Positions 36,480 to 46,985 of a DNA stretch of 64,000 nucleotides are shown piece by piece. This stretch comes from Watersipora subatra (lineage: Eukaryota; Bryozoa; Gymnolaemata; Cheilostomatida; Watersiporidae), in NCBI RefSeq assembly GCF_963576615.1, contig NC_088711.1:15547869-15611868 (forward strand). Direction: 5' to 3'. Position 1 is the first letter of the stretch. Each line of letters begins with the position of its first letter. The position numbers and the translations under genes were made by a program. The notes beneath the pieces are model-generated. The model searched no databases and was not told where the DNA came from. It saw only the letters and a program-made list of their open reading frames with translations.

Positions 36480-39400
36480 CTATTAATAGTAGTAGCAGTA
36501 GTAGTAGTATTACTAGCAAGTAACAGCAGTAGTAGTGATAGTAGCAACTTGTAGCAGGGAGACAGATTTTGTTGCTTTGGTTTTCACTTTTTCTGTCTAA
36601 CTAAAGGGCAGGCTATAGAGAATTTATTACCTTAAAGGTTGACTTGCAACAAGATTCACATTACAGTTATTTGATATGAAAAGATTCACCATGTCTTACT
36701 CTGTTGTGTTGTTGGTGCAAAATATGTGGAAAAGTGATTACAAGCTCTTAAAAGCTCAAAAACGAACAGAAAATCGCAGCCACACGAGACCGCTGTAGTT
36801 TGGATTCTCCTTCCAAAACTGCTCAAATGTGACGCAGTTGTGAGAGATGGTTTCTGTTTAAACTTTCATGCAACCTTATTCGTTGAAATATTTTCACAAA
36901 TATACTTCACGCATTTAATAAAACCATGTCTATTGTTCGTACGCGTCTGTTTTATCGTCATCGTAATGCTGTCACTTTTAGCAGTGATATCTTATAACTT
37001 ACCGTAAAAATTCGTTTAATTTTTCAGCCTCAGCTTGAAGGAGTACATATCATTGTCTGATAATCATGACGAGCTTGTTGGTCACTTGTGATAATCGAAA
37101 AGTGCTGCAGAAATTATTTGCGAAGTATTGGGTCGCATGATCTGATTACGACTTGCCAATTAGACCAAACCGAAACAAAACTGTAAAGTAGCGAGCATCT
37201 ATATTTGATACGGGGTCTTCGGTGAAACCCGAATTGTTTGTCATAAACTAGTGCTACGATAAGTTTTATATTGAGCTTTTGATTGGCCTTTCAATTCACG
37301 TGAGAACATCACATGACAAGACAATAACCAAATTTCATGACCACGTCATCGAAATAAAGTGATTTCAATCTACGGCGGCTTTTCGTTTTTGAGCTTTTAA
37401 GAGCTTGTAATCATATTTCCACAGTTTTGGCACCTACAACACAACAGGGTAAGACGTGGTGAATCTTTTGATAAATATACATCTCTATGCATCTGTATAA
37501 TATGTAGATCTATATATGTATGTACATTTACATACATATTTATGTAAGTAGATTCATCTCTCATTCATTTCGCCGCCTCAACCAAAAATATCAGCTCATG
37601 TCATTGAATAAACTTTCATGGTTTATGTGCTTTGTACTCCTCTTTTAATTGTTATTTAAAGATAACCACATTGTTTGTATCTACAATATCTTGATTATCA
37701 ATGTACGTGTATAAACTAAATTACTTCAAGACTTGTTCTACTTCCCATTTGTAATGATTAGATTCTCTCTTTTGAAGGGAAGAAATATGGAATAATCGAC
37801 TTTCTAGCGAGGTTCACCATGAGCGTTAGTCTCATACTTTTTACACTCACTGATAGCGAGATTCAGCCCAACTTTAATATCTATGGTAAGAGAGGTCTCA
37901 CTGGGCACCCATGCTAATCCTTTTTTCATTTATTTATAGATATGGCTAGATTATAGCAAACCAGGGTTATGCTATATAAAGCAGGTTGCTATAGAAAAGC
38001 ATGATTCAACTACGTGAATTAGTTGCAGGATACCGGTGCTTGATAAAGGTATATTACAAATGTTGATCATATGCATTACATAGCAAGGGTTCATGATACA
38101 ATGGTATATTACAAATGTTGATCATATGCATTACATAGCAAGGGTTCATGATACAATGATATATTACAAATGTTGATCATATGCATTACATAGCAAGGGT
38201 TCATGATACAATGTAGGTTCAAGGCATATGACATGAGTTTTCAACATGTACAAATGACAAGAATTCATAATATTGTTCTGAGATAGATAGATTCATGAGA
38301 AGCATCATCCAAGGTTTTGTTTGAATTCTAACAAAAGTATTAGATTGGAAAGGTGATAGCTTGTAACAGTCAGATTAGTAGTTGCTGAAATATTTTAAAC
38401 AGGGTGCTAAACATATCTTAAAAACGTCAAACAAAGCCCAAAATTAAACACTTGCTGTATTTCCAGAATGTGGATTCAAACCTTGATATCATGTTTTTTG
38501 ACTACCGCTTTCATTTTACAAGTTTCTTATCATACATTTTTATGTAATACACGTTTGTGAAAGGACCAGTTTACGGATTTGTGTAGGCAAGAACAAATGG
38601 AAAGCATCCTTGCCCACTATAGGTATCGTGATCATGTCTGGTGCATCTTTCATGTGTTACACGAGTAGTGATCATGACTGGTGCACCTTTCACATGTTAT
38701 AGGTATAGTGATAATGTCTGGTGTTCCTTTCACATGTTACAGGTATAGTGATCATGTCTGGTGCACCTCTCATATGTTACAGGTATAGTGATCATGTCTG
38801 GTGCACCTTTCACATATTATAGGTATAGTGATCATGTCTGGTGCATCTTTCACATGTTGCAGGTGTAGTGATCATATCTGGTGCTCTTTGTGCTGATGCA
38901 GCTGTCGGAAATGTGACGGAAAAAACTCTCAATGACCATAAAGCAACTAATTCTGAGCTGGTAAGACCAGCAAATTTGTGGCTACATGGAACTCCTAACA
39001 AATAGTTTTTCTCTTTTATAGAATGTTACTCATGCTTGTGAATACTTCCTGGATTAGTGAATGTTTTACTATCCCTACCATAAGCATATCTTACCATATA
39101 TTTATTGCTAAAATCTAAACCTAAACTTAATTTAAATATTTACTCTTGTTTACCAGCCCCTCCCTCCATCTTACTGGAATTTTTAATCCGTTTATCTACT
39201 ATACAAATAATCATTCTTTTCGTTTTTAAAGAACAACCTTGAGTTTCTGTAGCCCAGCCATACTGTTGGGGTTACCAATTTTATCAATAGGCTTCTAGAC
39301 CAATCACAACCTGCTTAAAGAGCTAACAAGCCAATCACAGTTTAATTTTGAGATTATGAGACCAATCAGTCTGGTTGGAACATTGCAAGACCAATCACGG

Positions 39401-42400
39401 CTTGATTAGGCATTTTTAGACCAATCAGATTTAAAATCATCCTATTTCATATGACGAGTTTTTCTTAACTTTTTAGAAACCATAAAATGTGATGGTTTTC
39501 AGTGTCAAAATATAAAAATGAATCAATTTATATCATGGTACTTTGTATTTCATCTGGGAAGCAATGGTATAAGCACAAGCAAAGATTTTCGCAATTTTAA
39601 TAACAACGAAACTATCTCTATCTACTCGCACAATTTGCGCTTAAATTTTTACACGTCTTAACATGCTCTGTTTGAAAATGAGCTATATGAATATATTTAG
39701 CTATTCTGTAACCAGATTAACACAAAATAATCTGATGCATTTTATTAACCCATTTAGCACCAGCATAGATAATATCGGTAGAAAAGTATTCCGTTTTTCC
39801 AATGGAAAGTTTCACTCATAAATCAGGTTTGCAATAGAATTTGCACTTTTTGGTGGATATTAATAATCTTGGCATGGTTTCAAAGAGCAGAATATAAAGG
39901 TTTGAATGATACAGTATGTAGTTTCATGTTTATTACAAGCTGCAAAAAGCCTAGGAGACCAGAAGACGTTAGACTTTTATTCAATACTTATACGCTGGCA
40001 GTCTCATGAGCCGTGAGAGATAATCATATGTAATAAGTATGTGCCCAATTATTCCAGGAAGCTTCAAGGTAGTCCAGTGGTGTAGTTGGTAGTGCGCTTG
40101 GCTGCAAGCCAAATATCTGAGTTCACGTCTCATGAGATGCATATTTTTCCAACCTCTTAGTGTGGCTTCAGACAAACGGACGGACACGGCTCTTATTATA
40201 GTAAAGATCGGGTAAATAGGCTAGCACAGTGATTCATAGCAATTTAGGTTGGCATGGACTGGGTTAAATATATACGCTTACTATCCCTTACAAGGGTACA
40301 TTAAATATACTAAAAAGAACTGTGTAAATCTCAGCAATGAAAATGTGTGCTAATTGCAGATAACATCTATACAAGTTGATTACAATATTCATACAATATT
40401 AAACATAGGAATTTCTTACATTTTTTTGTCACATGCTCTAATTAAATTTTATTGTAAATGTTAGAATATGTAATGCAGAACATACAAGTATGTATACTAG
40501 ATTGTGTTGGATTCAACATACTTATTCTCAATGAAGGTTTTTACAGCTAAAGATGTCGTAATATTGTCTTCTGCAGTGGTTTTCTGGTCTGAACTATAAT
40601 ACCGATGTGTCCTTCAGACAAACCATTTGTGTCACAAAAGCTGCAAATATTAAGTCTATAGACTTATCTTTTAAGGAAAAATAGTAAAAGATTAATTTTG
40701 CTTCTGAGCATTCTTGCAGAATCACTACATAGAGAATTAGGTACTTGCCACTAGTGCATTGTAGAAGTTAGTTGTACAAAAAGAATAAACGTTTCTCACT
40801 TAGGAAAAAAGGTTTTAGATGTGTGAGCTTTTATAACTTTTGTGTAGATCAGTTAATAGCAACAACCCTGTGTAATTATTTCCTATCATGCCTTTATATA
40901 TAGAACTTGCCAACATTTAATAATGAGAAGATAACTACCATAACAACACAAATACTTCAAAACTGTGTAGTCAGCATAGCCAAGACTACTTCACAAAGTT
41001 GTCCTCATATGTATTTAAAGCATTACAACTAATCAAAGTATGCATCTCCAGCCATTCTTTCTTTTTATTGCACAGTATTATTGTGTTAGGTTAATAATGG
41101 GGAGACAACTACCAAATAATAATAATACAATAATAAAATAATTTTTCAAGAGCCCTCATTATACAATTTAATTTTATGGTGTGGTCTCTGAAAAAATGCT
41201 CCTTTAATTATTTATGCTTTATAATTATAATATAATTCTCTTGAAGAATGCTGCTGATTCTGATCTTGTTTAAATTGTTTTTTAATTAGGCTGATTTGAA
41301 AAAAGATTTTGACTCACAGCACTTTTGATTTTAATTGATTAATTTTTTTAAACAACACATCAAACTTTTTTTTCAGATTTCTTTATTTGTGCTCAGACAG
41401 GTTAGATAAATTGACTGAATTTTTAGAAGCTCGTTGAAGCAATCTTGTAATGCACTTGAGTCTTTTTGCTAAAGTTACTAACTTGTACAACTTATAAGCA
41501 ATGGGTTGGCAGCATCCAAAAGATTTTCAGTGTTATTTTTACTATATTTTCAGATACTCTTTTCATACAGCATTGGATTTGTGTACATAATGTTTGGACT
41601 ACTGCTATCAGCCCAGCTTGCTCCAGGATTCATGTTCTTCCAGCAGGTAATTTAGGCTATTTGACTTGCACTAGTGTTATATATTTGAAATATTCTATAT
41701 GATCACTGAAGTTTTTTAAAAAAACATAAAACTTACGATGTATGTTTTTCAACAGTCTGTTTCAATTTACAGCATCCCTTGGAGACGTATGGTTATGGAG
41801 CTGTGTTCGCTATCACGGGATATGTGGGTCTAAATGCTATACTTTTCCAAATAAAACATTTTGGTGTACTTGCAGCTGTAACAGGTACGTACGCCATGTT
41901 GGGTTATTATATCTATGGGTAGAAAAATGTTTTGTTGAGATGAGCCTAGACAGTTCTTTAATTATAATATTATAAGCAATTGCCTCAGTGCCAAGTGCGG
42001 CAATATCTCCCATAATCAATTATGTAAAAAGCCATCATCTAAACAATTAAAAACCATTTCAAAGACAGATTAGCATAAGCTCCTAAAGGTGGTGTAATTC
42101 TATAATTTGTTTATTTAAACAAATACATATGAAATAGAACAAGCAGAGGTGTTGTCTTGTTGATTTAGTGTGTTTGTTTGCTAAGTATGACACATTGATA
42201 AAATTTATCTAGTTGGGTTGATAAATCTCACATGTCTTTTGCAGTGACAACCTTCAGAAAGATGCTGACTATAATTCTGTCATTCATTCTATTCTCAAAG
42301 CCCTTCACCTTTCGGTAAGGTTAATGAATCTCTCAAACAGCTTTATTTGCATTTCAATTTTGTCATATTAAGCAGTGTTTTAAATAATCTAAAATTTCAA

Positions 42401-43391
42401 CTGTTTCTGGTTGAGCTTTAGTGTTGAGAACAAAAATAGAATACTATTAATTTAAATGAATGTTAATAATTGTCAACAGATTTTCAATAAGGATTTAAAA
42501 CTGCCTAGTTTGAATATTTTCAACTGACCACAACCCGATTTTCTCTTCTGCTGACATGTTTGAAGCAGGCGCATCAGCATGCATGCACATAATTCATTTT
42601 CTCATCCACTAAAAAACAGAAAAAAACTATAAAAATTCCAAAATGGTAAAATTTTTTTACAGCATTCAAAGTTACCAGCTTTCTTACATCAAAAACTATC
42701 TTCACCATGAGAGCAATAGAGTTATTCACAGTCTATCATAATATCAGTTTTAACAGTCTCTTAGGAATTAGAAGACATCGTAATGAAAGTAAGTCATGAG
42801 CAATGCATGGCTAAAATCCATGTATCTATTCAGTCCTACTCAACGGGTACTGAAAAGTATATTTCACTTGTTTCTACTTATACAGTAATCCTAATATACT
42901 GTGGTAGATATATGGGTCACTATTGTCCCCACACCCAACCAGCTCTTATGTGCAACTTTATGATCTTCAGCAGTATTGCTGACAAGGGACTAGTAGTTAC
43001 AAAAGACTCTATTGCCATTTTTTGCATTGAGTTGCTTTTTGCAACGAAAGTGTAAACTTATCACACCGTTAGCTTTCATACAAGTGTCGTAGATTATGAC
43101 TCATTTTACAGAAATAGAGTCTTCTTTGTAAGATGCCTTAATTTTACACTTTTTAATTTTATTGCTAAATTTTTTTCAAGTGTTATTAGCATAAGATAGC
43201 TTTAAAAGGAGACCCATTGTTGTAGATACATTTGGTCCGGTCTGATTGTCCTTGGTGGAATGCTTCTCAACTTTTATAGTAAGAAGAAAGATATTATAAA
43301 CAATAAATTTTCAGCTTTATACAAGCAAATGTGCCAGAAGAAAGAAGCAGCATTGTTAGATCAGCAAAATGACTCCATTGACCACATTTAG
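32769..43391 (+). CDS. SLC35B3: PAPS transporter, SLC35B3 family, tandem copy 2
   Basis: Nine coding exons: 32769-32900, 33909-34039, 34614-34768, 37778-37885, 38863-38960, 41554-41646, 41773-41884, 42245-42314, 43226-43391. They have the same phases as copy 1 and predict about 354 residues. The function should be the same Golgi PAPS import. Diagnostic blocks are LEGMKEYSWYFTMLEF, GYLNYPTQVIFKCCKLIPV, IQPNFNIYG, SGALCADAAVGN, HPLETYGYG, VTTFRKMLTIILSFILFSK and YIWSGLIVLGG. The C-terminal tail differs completely from copy 1 (ending NDSIDHI). Exon 3 is almost identical to copy 1 (7 differences in 155 bases), whereas exon 4 has about 20 in 108 and the other exons more. An acceptor before the ATG (aaaatttag) suggests an upstream non-coding exon. 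No stop or frame break was seen, so both copies look functional. Confidence 0.92.
33238..33352. repeat. About 32-bp imperfect tandem repeat, intron 1 of copy 2
   Basis: Four imperfect copies of atcagccaatggtatcatgt followed by gtattatcttt. Confidence 0.75.
33664..33810 (+). mobile_element. tRNA-derived SINE-like segment, intron 1 of copy 2
   Basis: An A-box-like tagtttaaaggattgg is followed by ggtctgcagatc (resembling a tRNA-Cys anticodon arm, loop ctgcaga) and a B-box-like gagctcaaattctc. The segment continues into a pyrimidine-rich tail. Stem pairing is imperfect. Confidence 0.5.
34331..34510. repeat. Two-copy direct repeat of about 95-100 bp, intron 2 of copy 2
   Basis: Both copies contain ttaggcagaagtgcgagtg and tgcaagtctaag, then acttgctgc. 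They differ at several bases. Confidence 0.8.
34880..35640. repeat. TAG/ATTGG-type microsatellite block, intron 3 of copy 2
   Basis: Compound array of gtagtagtattg, gtagtagtagtg and gtagtaatagta units, all multiples of three. It contains an internal block duplication (about 34990-35080 and 35160-35290). Long polyvaline-, polyserine- or polyleucine-like frames here are artefacts. Confidence 0.9.
35646..35702. repeat. (TA)n microsatellite
   Basis: About 28 uninterrupted TA dinucleotides directly after the TAG block. This is a self-complementary, cruciform-prone tract. Confidence 0.95.
36397..36545. repeat. (TAG)n microsatellite in intron 3 of copy 2
   Basis: About 25 TAG units with ctattaatag interruptions. 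Intron 3 of copy 1 has a short counterpart at about 22204-22250 (taatagtagtagtagtacta), with matching flanks (gggagacagatt, ttttcactttttctgt). Confidence 0.92.
36634..37475. mobile_element. Foldback element with long inverted arms, intron 3 of copy 2
   Basis: The left arm (36634 to about 36765: aggttgacttgcaa, caccatgtcttactctgttg, ttacaagctcttaaaagctc) faces its inverse at about 37380-37475 (gagcttttaagagcttgta, caacacaacagggtaagac). The right arm ends about 45 bases short of the full terminus. The interior is non-coding. The family also occurs at 9472-9727. Confidence 0.65.
38048..38213. repeat. 55-bp tandem repeat, three copies, intron 4 of copy 2
   Basis: Three almost identical copies of ggtatattacaaatgttgat ... 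gcaagggttcatgatacaat. Confidence 0.9.
38621..38862 (+). repeat. 40-bp array of duplicated exon 5 acceptor, copy 2
   Basis: Units start at 38621, 38661, 38701, 38741, 38781, 38821 and 38861. The last is the genuine acceptor of exon 5. Each unit carries an acceptor-like AG followed by gtatagtgatcatgtctggt, which mirrors the exon 5 start GTGTAGTGATCATATCTGGT. The AG context is degraded in the second unit. The 40-bp period breaks frame, and the three-unit option (120 bases) reaches a stop. Confidence 0.9.
39290..39430. repeat. Decayed repeat with five accaatca-type motifs
   Basis: Five occurrences of (g)accaatca or gccaatca lie roughly 29-33 bases apart in intron 5 of copy 2, embedded in poorly conserved sequence. 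This is probably an old minisatellite. Confidence 0.55.
40062..40215. mobile_element. SINE/Helitron-like element with tRNA-Cys-like cassette, intron 5 of copy 2
   Basis: The plus strand has gtggtgtagttggtagtgcg (A-box region), cttggctgcaagccaaa (an anticodon arm with GCA, as in tRNA-Cys) and gagttcacgtctc (degenerate B box). It ends with gacaaacggacggacacgg and ctcttattatagtaaa, which is the inverse of the 5' ends of other copies. The 5' part is similar to 3210-3310. Confidence 0.5.
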
Positions 43392-43759
43392 CTTAGAATA
43401 GTTTACTTATCTGTGCATAGTTGATAATGACAACTTGTATGTTGATTTTTATATATTTTTTATGTTAATTTTGTATATTTTTATGTTGATTTTTATATAT
43501 TTTATTTTTATTGCTAATCGTTTTTATTAGTATTGCTCGCTCAATTGTTATAGAATTTTTGATACATAATAGAATTTTGCTATTACAGTAGTTCTATATT
43601 GACACAGAGCAGGATAGCCTGAGGCGCTTAGCAGCTCAATTGTTCAATAATGGCTTGTTATTACAATAACTGTGTAAATCAGTTATTTTTAGCAACAGTA
43701 GATATTGACAGTTTTGAGGTGTACTTATTTAATGCTTACATATTCGTGCTAATCTTTAT

Positions 43760-44565
43760 GTAAAGGTTATATAATGATAAGTTGAATGGCTAACATATCA
43801 TATTTTGCTAATCATATTTCAGCAAATTATTTAGTAACAAGTTGAATGACTAACATGTCATATTTTGCTAATTATATTTCTACAAGCTAGTTAGTAACAA
43901 GTTGAATGACTAACACGTCACATTTTGTTTTTCCCATTTCTACAAGCTACTTAGTAACAAGTTGAATGACTAACACGTCACATTTTGTTTTTCCCATTTC
44001 TACAAGCTACTTAGTAACAAGTTGAATAACTTAAATGTCATATTTTGTTTTTCCCATTTCTACAAGCTACTTAGTAACAAGTTAAATGACTAACATGTCA
44101 TATTTTGCTAATTATATTTCTACAAGCTAGTTAGTAACAAGTTGAATGACTAACACGTCACATTTTGTTTTTCCCATTTCTACAAGCTACTTAGTAACAA
44201 GTTGAATGACTAACACGTCACATTTTGTTTTTCCCATTTCTACAAGCTAGTTAGTAACAAGTTGAATAACTTAAATGTCATATTTTGTTTTTCCCATTTC
44301 TACAAGCTACTTAGTAACAAGTTGAATGACTAACAAGTCACATTTTGTTTTTCCCATTTCTACAAGCTACTTAGTAACAAGTTGAATGACTAACATATCA
44401 TACTTTGTTTTTCCCATTTCTACAAGCTACTTAGTAACAAGTTGAATGACTAACATGTCATATTTTGTTTTTTCCCATTTTTACAAGCTACTTAGTAACA
44501 AGTTAAATGAATAACATGTCATATTTTGTTAATCCAACAAGTTTCTTAATAACAAGTTAGTCAGC
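43760..44565. repeat. 60-bp minisatellite 3' of SLC35B3 copy 2
   Basis: About 13 copies of a 60-bp unit (ttagtaacaagttgaatgac ... cccatttctacaagctac). They are nearly identical in the middle and decay at both ends. The array starts about 370 bases after the stop codon of copy 2. Confidence 0.92.
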
Positions 44566-46980
44566 TAACGTGTCAGGTTCAAATCCTATGATCTGAGTGA
44601 TGCTCTGATACTTTCAACTAAAAGTATGGTCTAGAGCTAAACTTACATTTAGTCTGAAAATAAACACTTGCTTTAAACTAACAAAAACTTGACTCCGTTT
44701 TGGATAATTGAAGTCCATGTTTACATACTCTGTGAAGGCACCTGATTAGCATTGAAACAGTTGAACAATAGATTATACTATATTTTTTACACTGGAGGTA
44801 CATTGATAGTGCTGTGCAAAAGAATTTAGTTAAGATTACCAAATAGTTTTATGAATTTTATTCCCTCGAGTGTCAAAAATAAAATCGGCAAAGAAACGAG
44901 GGATAAATACTTAACACTTGAATTACTTCACTATCAAAGATTAAAGATGTTCTCATCATTCTTGTCTCCGTATAAAAAGAGAGAGTGCTGTAGATTTTAA
45001 TGAGATTTTCGTTTTATATAATGTATATAATAATGAAAAACTATCTCAACCTATTCTGTACAACCTATATTACTTGTCATAGGGTGTTGAATACTTACAA
45101 AGTAGGTATGAAAACGGGCCAATATTGACAAGCTACAAATGAACATTAAGATTTGCTGCAGTACTCCGTACTTGAACAAAGGATTTTTACAGCTACATGT
45201 AAGTTCAACTTTTAGGTTTCTCAAGTAGGTTGTGATTTGCTCTATTATTCTTTCATTTAGACATACTGTTTATTGATAATATTTCACTGACTAATTTGCC
45301 AGAATTGCAAGTCTCAAAACTATTTATCGCTTACACTTTATATTAAAGAGAATATATGTTAACAAAACGACAATGAGAATAGATAAAAATTTAAATGCAT
45401 ATTAGCGATTTGTAGCAAAAGTTAAAATTATATGCTAGCAAAGCAAACCGTAGTTTCCAACATGCTCACAATTAATCTGCCAGTATAGAGTGTAGCAACC
45501 AGATTGAGCATAGATCCTGCGTAAGTGTATCATAGGTTAGCAAGCCTAATGGGCAGTTCCCTTTGTTTTAGCTTATAAGATCTACAAAATAATAATTATA
45601 GCCATTTGAAGTGGCATAACAGACAATTAAGCACAAAACGCTACAAGAATGATAACATAAACGAAAAACACAAACAGTTACAATATCATAATTGCAGTCG
45701 GTGTGGCCATTAAGGGAGAAACGTTGCAAAGCAGACAACATAAACAAAATGCATTAATTATCTGAATATCTGGGTAGTAGTCGTTGTGTCTGTATACAGA
45801 GTTAGAAGTTCACGCAAAGAATGTGCAGGCAGCATGCTATACTTACAAACAATACTGTAGTTAGAGGCAGTCAATGATCACCGCTATGAAACATAATAAA
45901 TGATAACCGTAATTAAAATGTGCTATAACAGGAAAAAAGAGCTTTCTTTAATTACTGCTGCAAGTAATATGGTCACATTCTAAAGTCATTCAATGTGGCA
46001 AATCTAGACAAAGTCAAGTCAGCGAGCTTTTGTGTTGCTGTGAGTTTAAAAGATTATCTTAAAACGCCAAAGCACAACATTTCTCTATAAAAAATATTAG
46101 TAGTTAATCAGCATTTCAAAGGCGACCAATTTAAAAGGTGTATATAAAACTTCAAAGCTTAGGATTTATTTAGATTCAAAATCAAACACTTGTATTTGTC
46201 TCAGAAAGATATTAAATTGTGAAATAGGAGAAACTTGAGCACAGGATGTCATGTCAAAAGGTCAGGCTTAAAGCTAATGAATTTCTGCTAGCAACTAAGC
46301 ATGGGGCTTATTCAGCTTGCGAGTGAGGCAAGCCTTTAAAGATGGGAGTTGTCTGCTCTGCCATTATTATTCATATAGGGTGTAACCAAATTATTGGCCA
46401 CACCCTATATGCTGGAATGGTATTATAATTAAGATAGCTCTTTGTGAGATCATAGCCTACGAGTTCTAGCCGGTTTGAAAAATGTGTAGCTGTGTTGACG
46501 ATTATAGTACATTCCACAGTTACTTATTATAGTTATTATTATTATTACTATTATTATTATACTTATTATTCCATAGTTAGTTACTATAGCTACATTATAG
46601 TACACAATTTATTTCTGTGTACATTCCGCAATCGAGTTAGGAACTGCAGGCCAAAAACTCACAAATAGTTATCTTTTTTAAATTTTACCCTATATGCTAG
46701 TAACTGAACAAGAGTTTATTCTTATGAACATGGAGTTGTCTGCTCTATTGTCATACAATGGCTGTGGCCAAGTTAGTAGGTAGCTTCTCTGGGCTCTTTG
46801 TTTAGTTACAATATAAAGTATTCTCAATTCATCTGATGTCTAACACAATACTATATGTCATACAAATCATCTTTCTTTTCGAAAAATTATAAGCTGATAG
46901 CTCAATAGACAATAAGCAGAAAAAACCTAATTGACCTTTACATAGACATGTAGGTGTGTTAAGGCAAAACTATAACATGG
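44566..46980. other. Gap between convergent genes, nothing coding seen
   Basis: AT-rich sequence between the 3' end of SLC35B3 copy 2 and the last visible exon of the minus-strand gene. The one structured feature is an inverted repeat at 46372-46411 (catatagggtgt facing acaccctatatg, ccaa/ttgg inside). Later exons of the minus-strand gene could lie here but were not recognised. Confidence 0.45.
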
Positions 46981-46985
46981 CACAA

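Noticed and set aside
40070-40142. Functional tRNA-Cys gene
   Set aside because: The anticodon arm and A box resemble tRNA-Cys but the acceptor and T stems do not pair, and the segment continues into a repeat end shared with other copies.
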